DNA of 48,946 bases, taken from NCBI RefSeq assembly GCF_001306135.1, contig NZ_LGKP01000034.1:1-48946 (forward strand), given 5' to 3'. The notes beneath the pieces are model-generated. The model did no database searches. It saw only the letters and a list, made by a program, of their open reading frames with translations, and was not told the DNA's origin. Shown here in pieces: positions 1 through 8,600 of the stretch. Within the stretch, counting starts at the first letter, position 1. Every line of letters begins with the position of its first letter. The translations under genes were made by a program, and so were the position numbers. Source of the DNA: Herpetosiphon geysericola (lineage in GTDB: Bacteria; Chloroflexota; Chloroflexia; Chloroflexales; Herpetosiphonaceae).

Positions 1-1
1 T

Positions 2-697
2 GCCGATTTATTTCCGACCCTGCCGCATCAAAGCCAATTCAATCGTCATGCTCGCCGCCTGTGTGGCCTGCTTGAACCATTACGCCAGTCGTGGCTCCGC
101 TCCTGGGCAACCATTACTCGTCCGCAGGTCATTCTGGATACCAAACCGATTCCCGTGGTTGGGTATGCCCGCCCCAAAACCCGCAGCGATTTTGCTGGCA
201 GTGCCAGCTATGGGTACTGTGTTAGCCGCAAATTGCATTATTTTGGCTATAAACTGGTCATGCTCACGACCCTGGATGGCATTCCCGTCGCCTATGATCT
301 CGTTCCTGCCCATACCGATGAGCGAGCCGCTGCGGACGAACTACTCGACCGAATCACGAATGCCGATGTCTGGGCGGATAAAGGCTTTCTTGGTCAACAA
401 TGGCAGCAGGCGGTGCGGAACACGACTACGAATCGCATCTGGACGGCCAAACGCCACAATCAACGACGGAATCCCGCGCCATTTGATGCGCTCCTCGGGT
501 CGATCCGTGAACGGATCGAAGGGACGTTTCATGAACTGCAAAACACCGGACGGCATGTCGAGCGCTTGTTGGCCAAAACCGTAGAAGGCTTGGCGACCCG
601 TATTGCGAGCAAGGTGACCCATCTGGTCTTAAAAGCCGTGTTGCGTGCACGCTTTGGGATCGATGTGCTCACCTTCACCATTCTTAAAGAAGCCTAA
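2..697 (+). CDS. IS982-like family transposase, 5' truncated by window edge
   Basis: The frame is open from the first bases of the window to a TAA stop, so the N-terminus lies outside; the ATG at 155 is internal and not a real start. The visible 231 residues form a DDE transposase catalytic domain. The first Asp is in 'VILDTKPIPV', the second in 'WADKGFLG', and the Glu in 'RERIEGTFHEL'. The stretch 'ASYGYCVSRKLHYFGYKL' and the early 'LPHQSQFNRHARRL' match the layout I know for IS982-type enzymes. It would catalyse cut-and-paste movement of its own insertion sequence. The C-terminus is intact, and the element's right end should lie just after 697, almost touching the opposing DUF1232 gene. No terminal repeat could be confirmed without the left end. 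Confidence 0.8.
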   Translation, partial: ADLFPTLPHQSQFNRHARRLCGLLEPLRQSWLRSWATITRPQVILDTKPIPVVGYARPKTRSDFAGSASYGYCVSRKLHYFGYKLVMLTTLDGIPVAYDLVPAHTDERAAADELLDRITNADVWADKGFLGQQWQQAVRNTTTNRIWTAKRHNQRRNPAPFDALLGSIRERIEGTFHELQNTGRHVERLLAKTVEGLATRIASKVTHLVLKAVLRARFGIDVLTFTILKEA

Positions 698-703
698 CTC
701 ACA

Positions 704-1090
704 TCAAGCGTACCATATGCTGCGCAATACGAACCACGCTACGCCAAGCCATAGCCCAATAATCAAGCCCGCAGCAATATAACTCACGGGCTTGGTTGGT
801 ACTTGGCTTTGTTGAACTTTGAGGCTATATTCGTGCCAAACCTCGGTTGGAATCAGCTTGATTGTTAACATAATGCCGAGCGGCAGCAGCAGCAAATCAT
901 CCACATAGCCCAAAACCGGAATGAAATCGGGTATCAGATCGATTGGGCTGAATGCATAGCCAAGCGTGCAAAGCGCTAAGGCTTTGGCATACCACGGCAC
1001 CCGTGGATCAGGCCATGCAAGCAGTAGTACGCTTAGTTGTTGTTTAAGCTGGCGCGCTCGCTGTTGCCAGGTGGCAAATTGCTGCTTCAT
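704..1090 (-). CDS. DUF1232 (YkvA-like) membrane protein
   Basis: A 128-residue protein with the DUF1232 signature 'SPIDLIPDFIPVLGYVDD' around residues 48-65, followed by a hydrophobic segment and a second C-terminal membrane segment (about 104-125). The N-terminus is basic and helical. The family is widespread, membrane associated and of unproven function. Its start codon overlaps the stop of the upstream glycerol-3-phosphate dehydrogenase by four bases (ATGA), so the two are almost certainly translationally coupled and co-transcribed. Its stop lies only 7 bases from the stop of the opposing transposase, so the insertion sequence landed right at its 3' end. Family assignment is secure; function is unknown. 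Confidence 0.85.
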   Translation of the reverse strand: MKQQFATWQQRARQLKQQLSVLLLAWPDPRVPWYAKALALCTLGYAFSPIDLIPDFIPVLGYVDDLLLLPLGIMLTIKLIPTEVWHEYSLKVQQSQVPTKPVSYIAAGLIIGLWLGVAWFVLRSIWYA

Positions 1091-2634
1091 TCTTGGGGTT
1101 GCTCAGGGTGCACATTCAGCAAATTGAGGTAAATCTGCTCATCAAGTCGAGCTTGACGTAACTGATCGCCCCAAAGAATTGGCTGAATGCCCCGCCAACG
1201 CTCCTGCAGAAAAGCTTCAATAGCGGCAACGCTCTGTTGTGGGTCGGCAACCTTGGCTTCGTAGGCCAACGCGGCAGTGCGCATGGTGCAAAATCCGCCT
1301 TGGCATGGCCCCATGCCAATCCGCGTATCGCGGCGCAAATCGTCGATGCTGGTTGCCCCTGCTTGCCATGCATCAAGCAGCCGTTGGCGCGTCACCAACT
1401 CGCATTCACAAATTAAATCGCCATAGCTTTGTTCGGCTTCGATAGTTGCCAGCGGGGCGCCAACCGTAAACAAGCGGCGTTGATCAGGCGCTGGAATCGC
1501 TTCGTCGGCAGTACGACATGGCATCGTATTGCCAAGCTGCTTGGCAACTACATCAACCGTGCGTTCGGCCATCATTCGATAGGTTGTGTATTTGCCGCCC
1601 ACGATTGAGACAAAGCCAGCCACGCCGTCGCGTTGGACATGATCGAGCACCTTGAAATCGCGGCTAAGCTCGCGATCATCGGTGGTAATTTGTTCGCGAT
1701 AGAGTGGGCGCACCCCAGCCCAAGCGCGGAGCATGCGGGCCTGAGCCAAGCCAGGAATCAAAATCTCGCCTTCATCTAAAACGGTGGCAATTTCATGGGC
1801 CAACATCGAGCGATCATCAGGGTCGGGCACGCTTTCATCGGTGGTGCCAGCAACGCAGACCGTGCGCACTGGCACAATAATATCGCCATCGCCTGGCTGC
1901 TTGCAGCGATTGATCACACTATTAACCAGGCGATGATTGAAGGCCACCATCACGCCTTTGCCCGCCACAATATCGACCGCAACCCCAGCCATTGCGGCGA
2001 TGCGCCCAGCCCAAGCTCCAGCAGCATTAATCACGGCACTGCAAGCTAGATTAAATTCCTCGCCAGTCAAATTGTTGCGCAAGCGAGCGCCAACAACTGT
2101 GCCTGCCTCGACGATTAAATCAACAACTTCGTGATAGAGTAAGGTCTGCCCACCATACTCACGCGCTGAACGGACATTGGCCTCGACGGTCAAAAAGGCA
2201 TCAGCTGAGCCATCGGCAACCTCGAACGCATGCGAAATGCCGCGATTGAGTGCTGGCTCGCGTTGCAAGAGCGTGCTGACCCGCACTTGTTGGGCTGGCA
2301 CACCTGCGGCAAAACACAAGCCCAAAAATTCCTCTGCATAGCGTTTGGGGTCGTGGGGAGTTGACACAAAATAGCCACTGGTATCTTCGATGCAATGCGG
2401 AATAATGCGGCGCAAAATCTGGTTTTCGATCGCGCAATCGCGGGCGGCTTCGCGGTCGCGGCCAATATAGCGTGCCCCAGAGTGGAGTAAGCCGTGGTAG
2501 CGTCCGGTTGTGCCATCGGCCAAATCGCGGCGCTCGACCAATGTGCAGCGCAAGCCACGCATTGCCAAATCGCGCAAGACCCCAGTGCCAGTTGCGCCGC
2601 CGCCAATGACTAAAACATCAGTTGAACTAGGCAT
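1087..2634 (-). CDS. glpA: FAD-dependent glycerol-3-phosphate dehydrogenase with [2Fe-2S] BFD-like domain (GlpA type)
   Basis: Oxidises sn-glycerol-3-phosphate to dihydroxyacetone phosphate and passes electrons to the respiratory chain. The N-terminus carries an FAD-binding Rossmann motif ('VLVIGGGATGTGVLRDLA') and the family segment 'LLHSGARYIGRD'. The C-terminal third has a BFD-like iron-sulfur domain with cysteines spaced C-x-C-x32-C-x4-C ('ICECE' and 'GPCQGGFC'), which marks the GlpA type rather than the aerobic GlpD type. An in-frame start exists 11 codons upstream, but the ATG at 2634 is preceded by AAGGA at good spacing and begins right before the dinucleotide fold, giving 515 residues. 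GlpB and GlpC partners are not adjacent, so the electron route is unclear. It is coupled to the DUF1232 gene downstream. Confidence 0.9.
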   Translation of the reverse strand: MPSSTDVLVIGGGATGTGVLRDLAMRGLRCTLVERRDLADGTTGRYHGLLHSGARYIGRDREAARDCAIENQILRRIIPHCIEDTSGYFVSTPHDPKRYAEEFLGLCFAAGVPAQQVRVSTLLQREPALNRGISHAFEVADGSADAFLTVEANVRSAREYGGQTLLYHEVVDLIVEAGTVVGARLRNNLTGEEFNLACSAVINAAGAWAGRIAAMAGVAVDIVAGKGVMVAFNHRLVNSVINRCKQPGDGDIIVPVRTVCVAGTTDESVPDPDDRSMLAHEIATVLDEGEILIPGLAQARMLRAWAGVRPLYREQITTDDRELSRDFKVLDHVQRDGVAGFVSIVGGKYTTYRMMAERTVDVVAKQLGNTMPCRTADEAIPAPDQRRLFTVGAPLATIEAEQSYGDLICECELVTRQRLLDAWQAGATSIDDLRRDTRIGMGPCQGGFCTMRTAALAYEAKVADPQQSVAAIEAFLQERWRGIQPILWGDQLRQARLDEQIYLNLLNVHPEQPQE

Positions 2635-2664
2635 GATCGAACATCCTTGTAGCAGGTTAAACAC

Positions 2665-2703
2665 CACGAAGATTTAAAGCAGCAAGCGCGTTAAATCTTC
2701 GTG
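2665..2703 (-). terminator. perfect 13-bp hairpin between prs and glpA
   Basis: Left arm CACGAAGATTTAA (2665-2677) pairs perfectly with 2691-2703 around a 13-base loop. It lies between the 3' end of prs and the start of glpA, both leftward. It lacks a clear T-run, so it may attenuate readthrough rather than fully terminate, or act as an RNA processing or stability element. Its CCACGAAG and GCGTTAAATC words recur in the intergenic mosaic repeats elsewhere in the window, so it may be a member of that repeat family. Confidence 0.45.
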
Positions 2704-2731
2704 CGAAGCAGATTAATTGGGTAATTAAGCC

Positions 2732-3706
2732 TTACCAGCGGCCAATTTGTGGGCCAGCAGGGAACATCGCGCCGACCGAGATCCCAGTGTGAATCCGTTG
2801 AATGACTTCGCCCAAGAGCGGCGCAACCGATTTGACTACCAAGGCTGGCCAGCGTTTTTCTGGCGGCAAGGTGATGGTGTCGGTGGTGACAAAGCGCTCA
2901 ATTGGGCTATTTTTAAGCCGTTCAACCGAATCGCCATAGAACAATGGATGGATACAGCAGGCCCGAACCGAACGGGCGCCGCGCTCCATCAACAGCTCCG
3001 AAACTCGAATCATGGTGTGGCCAGTCGCAACTTCATCATCGACGATCACACAATCGTGGCCTGCAACATCGCCCAAAATTGCCAAATGGCCAACCGTGCC
3101 ATCGTGGTGGTTGATGCGGCGTTTTTCGACCAAGGCAAGGGGCATATTAACAGCTTCGGCAAAGTTGCGAGCTTTTTTGGCAAAGCCCAAGCCAGGCGAA
3201 ACGATGATGCCATTTTCCAAGCCCCACGATTTGACCTCGTTGGTCAGTAAGTGCATGGTGCTCATTTCATCGACTGGAACGCTGAAGAAGCCTTGAACTT
3301 GGCCTGCATGCAAATCGAGGGTCAGCACCCGTTGCGCGCCAGCAGCTACAATCAAATCGGCCAACAAACGGGCGGTAATTGGCACCCGAGGTTGGTCTTT
3401 TTTATCGGTACGGCCATAGGCAAGGTAGGGAATAACGGCGGTAATGCGACCAGCAGAAGCCCGTTTGAAGGCATCGAGCATAATCAACATTTCCATAATC
3501 AGGTGGTTAAGCGGAGAACCTAACGATTGCACCACGAACACATCTTGTTCGCGGACACTCTCTTCGATTTTGACAAAAATATTTTCATTAGGAAAAGTAT
3601 GGATGCTCAGTTCACCGTGGCGGATGCCAATGTACGAGCTGATCGCCTGCGCCAGGGTTGGGTTGCCCGACCCACTAAAAATGCGCATTTCATCAAAACG
3701 GCTCAC
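2732..3706 (-). CDS. prs: ribose-phosphate pyrophosphokinase (PRPP synthetase)
   Basis: Makes PRPP from ribose 5-phosphate and ATP for nucleotide, histidine, tryptophan and NAD synthesis in the cytoplasm. The N-terminal domain has 'VIPYLAYGRTDKKD' (91-104) and the metal/ATP loop 'TLDLHAGQVQGFF' (129-141). The flexible-loop 'KRR' is at 195-197 and the ribose-phosphate loop is 'VDDEVATGHT' (222-231). The 324-residue length is normal. Two motifs deviate: the usual S-P-D-x-G-G-V segment reads 'SPGLGFAKKAR', and the usual D-T-G/A-G-T loop reads A-T-G-H-T. The start is GTG at 3706, supported by AAGGAG eight bases upstream. The M16 protease gene lies 70 bases upstream in the same direction. Confidence 0.9.
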   Translation of the reverse strand: MSRFDEMRIFSGSGNPTLAQAISSYIGIRHGELSIHTFPNENIFVKIEESVREQDVFVVQSLGSPLNHLIMEMLIMLDAFKRASAGRITAVIPYLAYGRTDKKDQPRVPITARLLADLIVAAGAQRVLTLDLHAGQVQGFFSVPVDEMSTMHLLTNEVKSWGLENGIIVSPGLGFAKKARNFAEAVNMPLALVEKRRINHHDGTVGHLAILGDVAGHDCVIVDDEVATGHTMIRVSELLMERGARSVRACCIHPLFYGDSVERLKNSPIERFVTTDTITLPPEKRWPALVVKSVAPLLGEVIQRIHTGISVGAMFPAGPQIGRW

Positions 3707-3734
3707 GCGGTGTTCTCCTTATACTTGCAATAGC

Positions 3735-3762
3735 TGCTGGCTGGCTGCATTGCCAACCAGCA
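3735..3762 (-). other. imperfect hairpin between M16 protease and prs
   Basis: TGCTGGCTGGC (3735-3745) can pair with 3752-3762 with one mismatch and a six-base loop. There is no T-run on the leftward transcript, so this is at most a weak terminator or an mRNA stability element in the short spacer between the two leftward genes. Confidence 0.25.
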
Positions 3763-3776
3763 ATCTGCGAGAAATG

Positions 3777-5045
3777 CTATAACGTAATAGCGTGTTCAAA
3801 CTCAGCGGCCTCTGCATGAGGGCCAATAATTGCTAAGTATAAGTTATCTGGGCGAATTAGGCGCTGCGCCACCCGTTGAATGTCTTCCAAGGTCACGGCC
3901 TCGATCCAAGCAACAATTTGCTCGACGGGAATAACTTCGCCGTAGCGTAGTTCGTGGCGGGCATTGCGATTGGCAACCGACCATGTATCCTCAAGCCCAA
4001 GCAACATGCCACCTTTAACTTGCTCTTTGATGCGGTGCAATTCTGCTGGCGTAACCCCGTTATCGCGTAATTTGCGCAACTCTGCGACGACGGCGCTAAT
4101 TGCATCGACGGCCTTGCTGACTTCCACGCCACCGTAGATGATCCACTTGCCAGCGTCGTCGTATTCGGCGGTGTAGGAGCCGACGCTATAGGCCAAGCCG
4201 CGTTCTTCGCGAATTTCTTGGAACAAGCGCGACGACATGCCGCCGCCAAGGATACTATCGAGCACGCTCAAGGCCCAGCGGTCGCTATCGCCATAACCAA
4301 ACGATTTCAGCCCGAGCACAAAATTGGTTTGTTCGGTCGGTTTATTCAACAGATGCACAACTGGAGCGTTGCCAAAACTGTTGGTTGCAATTGGCTTGGG
4401 CACTTCAAGGCTGCGATAACTGCCAAAGAGGCTGGTTAAGCGATCGACAATTTCGGTGCTATTAAAGTTGCCAGCCAAGGATATGACCGTATTGCCAGCA
4501 ACATAATGCTGATCGCGATAGGCTAAAAGATCCTCGCGGGTAAACGACCCAACACTTTCGAGCGTGCCAGCAATATCGCGGCCAATTGGCTGGTCGCCCC
4601 ACATTAATTCATCGAGCAGTTGATGGACCCATTGGGCGGGTACATCGAGCGACATTTTAATTTCCTCTTGAATCACCCCGCGTTCTTTTTCGATTTCTTT
4701 TGGCTCGAATAAAGCAGCGTTGAGCATATCAGTTAATACATCGATGCCACGTTCGGTATGAATATTGGCAACTTTACAGTAATAACAAGTTGTGTCGTAG
4801 GACGTGGCGGCATTGATATAGCCGCCAATGCCTTCGATGGCATCGCTTAAATCTTTGGCAGTGGGATATTTGGCGGTGCCTTTAAAAAACATATGCTCTA
4901 AAAAATGCGAAATCCCAGTTAGGCGGGCATTTTCGTAGCGCGAACCAACTTGAGTAAAAATACCCATCGAAACCGAATGGGTATGAGGCATTTCATCGGT
5001 ATAAATCCGCAGACCATTTGGCAAAACTACTTTTATAGGGGCCAT
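3777..5045 (-). CDS. M16 family zinc metallopeptidase (processing-peptidase-like)
   Basis: A 422-residue single-unit M16 peptidase of the bacterial YmxG/mitochondrial processing peptidase beta type. The inverted zinc motif HxxEH is 'HFLEH' at residues 47-51, and the third ligand is probably E127 in 'ERGVIQEEIKM', about 76 residues later as expected. The C-terminal half carries the typical 'GGGMSSRLFQEIREERGLAYSV' region (seen around residues 258-279) of the inactive-fold repeat. No signal peptide is visible, so it is probably cytoplasmic or secreted by another route. ATG 5045 has AGGAG upstream at seven bases. Substrate unknown. It faces a long spacer before the divergent subtilase gene. Confidence 0.88.
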   Translation of the reverse strand: MAPIKVVLPNGLRIYTDEMPHTHSVSMGIFTQVGSRYENARLTGISHFLEHMFFKGTAKYPTAKDLSDAIEGIGGYINAATSYDTTCYYCKVANIHTERGIDVLTDMLNAALFEPKEIEKERGVIQEEIKMSLDVPAQWVHQLLDELMWGDQPIGRDIAGTLESVGSFTREDLLAYRDQHYVAGNTVISLAGNFNSTEIVDRLTSLFGSYRSLEVPKPIATNSFGNAPVVHLLNKPTEQTNFVLGLKSFGYGDSDRWALSVLDSILGGGMSSRLFQEIREERGLAYSVGSYTAEYDDAGKWIIYGGVEVSKAVDAISAVVAELRKLRDNGVTPAELHRIKEQVKGGMLLGLEDTWSVANRNARHELRYGEVIPVEQIVAWIEAVTLEDIQRVAQRLIRPDNLYLAIIGPHAEAAEFEHAITL

Positions 5046-5639
5046 GGTATACTCCTAAAACCTGGTTAAATCATCACATTTCGCAATGGTTTAGGTTAAT
5101 CATAACACGGCATTTTGTGCCAAGAAACAGCTCTTTTGGTGGTGATATGCACCACCCTTGCATCCAGAAACGTAGCCATGGAAGAAGTTGCGCTATTGCC
5201 TCTTTTTGAATCAATCGCTCCATTGCAATAGCCAAGCGCGGTTTAACAAGGCTGCATAGCGGTCATGTCCTATCAATGGTTGATTGGTCATCCAACTGGA
5301 TACACTGCGATTAACCTAATAATCACCCCTTAATCAGTTCTTCATCAAAGAGAGAGTGTGGTATAATACAGAGCATCAATCACCAATTAGTCCCGCTTTT
5401 TTAGTCCCAATCAGCGCCTTATGGGCGTGAAATCCCAAGCTCTCCCCACATCGGTTGTACTATTTTCAGCCACGGGGTTCTCTCTGCAATCATCTGCCAA
5501 ACTCTGTTTTAGATGGGTTTGGTTCAGGCTATAGATTGATATGCGAATTAAGGCACTGTCGATAAGGAGGTTGATTTTCGTCGTTGTATTCCCAACTCGC
5601 CCAGGTCTGAATTCGATATAGCTGAAGGAGTAACTGGTA
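5046..5639. promoter_or_regulatory. 594-base divergent intergenic region with a candidate promoter
   Basis: Separates the leftward M16 protease gene from the rightward subtilase gene. A perfect TATAAT lies at 5362-5367 on the plus strand, but no convincing -35 box stands 16-18 bases upstream, so it is only a candidate. If real, it would give a subtilase leader of about 270 bases, which is unusually long. No ORF with a ribosome binding site, no RNA gene and no strong hairpin was recognised here. Confidence 0.3.
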
Positions 5640-8600
5640 GTGAAACATCGTTACACTCGTTTAGCAACGGTCTTAGCGTTGTTAACCATGTTAGCGGGCA
5701 ATTTAAGCGCTAACAACGTCACGCGGGCAGCAGAACCCCTCAAGCCCAGTGTCGAAACGGCAACTGATTCGCTGCAAGTGAATCAAAGCACTGCTAACCG
5801 TTCAAACAAACCCACTCTTGCCCCATTGTATGGTGAATTTGCCAAGTCTGGCTCGGTTAAAGTTATTGTTCAGTTCCACGAAGCTCCGTTGGCAACCTAT
5901 GCTGGCGACGTTAATGGTTTGAAGGCCACTGCCAATGCGCAAACTGGCCGTAACAAACTCGATGTCAAGACGGCTGATTCCCAAGCCTACTTGAAGTATC
6001 TCGATGGCAAGCATGCAAGCTTCCTGAAAGATGTCCAAGCCAAATCAAACCAAATCAAGCAACTTGCCGATTATCAAGTAGCCTTGAACGGGATGTTCTT
6101 GGAAGTTGATGTTTCAGCAATTACCGTATTGCGCAATCACCCTGAAGTTGCTTCGGTTGAAGTTGCTCCAGTCGAAAAGCTCGATACCGATAGCAGCAAC
6201 CAATTTATTGGCACTGCTAGCTTTTGGCAAAATCTTGGCGGTGGCAACACTGGCACCAATGCTGGTGAAAACATTGTGATTGGGGTTATCGATAGCGGTA
6301 TCTACAACCCTTCAAGCACCTTTACCACCACTGGTATCCACCCATCATTGCGCGACCCATCACCAGTTGGTGGCGATTACAGCGCATGGCCAGGTGGCTA
6401 CAAAGGGATTTGTGCTACCAATCCTCCTGCGAATCAAGTATCACCAGACAACAGCTTTGGCGCTTGTAACGACAAGCTGATTGGGGCTTGGTGGTACAAC
6501 GGCGGTGGGATTGCTAACCCTGGTGAAGCGAAATCACCAATGGACCAAAGCGGTCACGGCACCCACACCGCTACAACTGCTGGCGGTAACGGTGGCACCG
6601 TTTCACCATTCGGCACCGTTTCTGGGGTTGCACCTCGCGCCCGCATTATCGCCTACAAAGTCTGTTGGGAAGAAGATCCAACCGATACTGAAGACGGCGG
6701 TTGTAACGGCGGTGACTCAGTTTCAGCTATCAACCAAGCCTTGATCGACGGCGTTGATGTGTTGAACTACTCGATCAGCGGCGGCAACTCACCATGGACT
6801 GATGGCGTTGAAGTTGCGTTCCGTAACGCCAACGCTGCTGGCGTGGTTGTTAGCGCCTCAGCTGGTAACGCTGGTACCGTTGGTAGTGTTGCTCACAACT
6901 CACCATGGTTGATCACCGTTGCTGCTAGCACCCAAGCTCGCGAATTCAAAGGCTATATTAGCAACTTAAGCGGTGGCACTGGTGCTGCTCCAACCCCATT
7001 GGTTGGTGCGTCACTCTACCCAGGCTCAGTTACTGGCCAAATCAAATTGGCTCCACCCCAAGCAGGTGAAACTGTTGCCCCAAGTTTGTGTGTATCGCCC
7101 TATGCCCCAGGCACCTTCCAAGCAACCGATATTGTGATTTGTCGCCGTGGTAACAATGCCCGCGTGCTCAAATACGCCAACGTGTTTGCTGGCGGCGCTG
7201 GTGGCGGGATTATCGTTAACGCTACCGACAACCAAGGGATTGTTGCCGACTACTGCGCCAAAGTCTGTGTTCACCTCGAAAAGAACGCAACCTTGGAAAG
7301 TGCAGCTGGCGAAGCTTTGGTAACCTACGTTCAATCAGGCACCGTCACCGGTAAAGCCGATGGTGGGGTCAAAGTTACTGGCCCTGGCGATAAGATGGCT
7401 GGCTTCAGCTCAATGGGTCCTTCGCCAGTCAAAAACTTGATCAAACCAGACGTAACCTTGATTGGGGTTGATGTTAACGCAGGCCATACTGCTGATGTTT
7501 GGGACAACGATTTCGTCGATGGCGAATTGTTCCAAGTTATCGGTGGTACCTCAATGTCAAGCCCGCACAACGCTGGCGTGACCGCCTTGATGCGCCAAAA
7601 ATACCCAACTTGGACTCCATTTGAAATCAAATCGGCCTTGATGACGACTGCTAAGACCAGCGTTGTCAAGCCAGATGGCGTAACCCCAGCTGATCCATTC
7701 AACATGGGTGCTGGTCGCGTCGATTTGACCAAAGTATTCAGCGCTGGTTTGGTGCTGAACGAAACTGTTTCAAACTTCGTTGCAGCAAATCCATCAGCTG
7801 GTGGCAACCCTGCAACCTTGAACATTGCCAGCGCCGCCAACGACGCATGTGCAATTGAATGTACGTGGACGCGGACTGTCAAGAATACCTTGAGTGTTGC
7901 AACAACCTGGACGGTCAGCGGTTCAACCTCGCCAGTCACGGTTACTGCAACTCCTGCAAGCTTGAACTTGGCTCCAGGTGCAACCGGCACCATCACGATC
8001 AAGGCTAATGTTGCTGGCCGCCCAATCAATGGCAACTGGATCTTTGGTGAATTGCGCTTGACTGAATCAGCCAACCGCGCACCAGCAGTCCACTTCCCAA
8101 TTGCAGTCAAGGCAACTTCAGGTGGCGTGCCCGCTAACGCTTCGGCAACCACCCGCCGCGATAGTGGCAAGGTGACTGTTGGTGGCTATAACGCTATCAA
8201 TGTTACCAACTTGACCATCCGCGAATTTGGTTTGACCAAAGGTCTGCAGGTTACTGAAGTTATCACTGGTGACAGCGATGACGGTTCAGTCTATGATGAC
8301 ATCAATGATGGTACCTTCTACGAATCGTTTGTGATTCCTGCTGGCGCAAGCAAATTTGCCGCCCGCATCGCTGAAACGACCTCAGAAGATGTCGACATGT
8401 ACATTTTCCGCGATACCAACGGCGATGGCATTCCTCAAGAAAGCGAAGAAATTGGTACCGCAACGACCCCATCAGCCTTAGAAACCTTCACGTTGGCTAA
8501 CCCAGCTGCAGGGACCTATATTATCTTGGTGCAAAACTGGGCCGAATCAGTCAATGCTCCAGATCCAATTACGCTCGAAGCCTACTATATTCCAACCACC

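Noticed and set aside
7331-8170. 279-codon antisense frame inside the subtilase gene
   Set aside because: Shadow of the conserved protease frame; no ribosome binding site and no family features.
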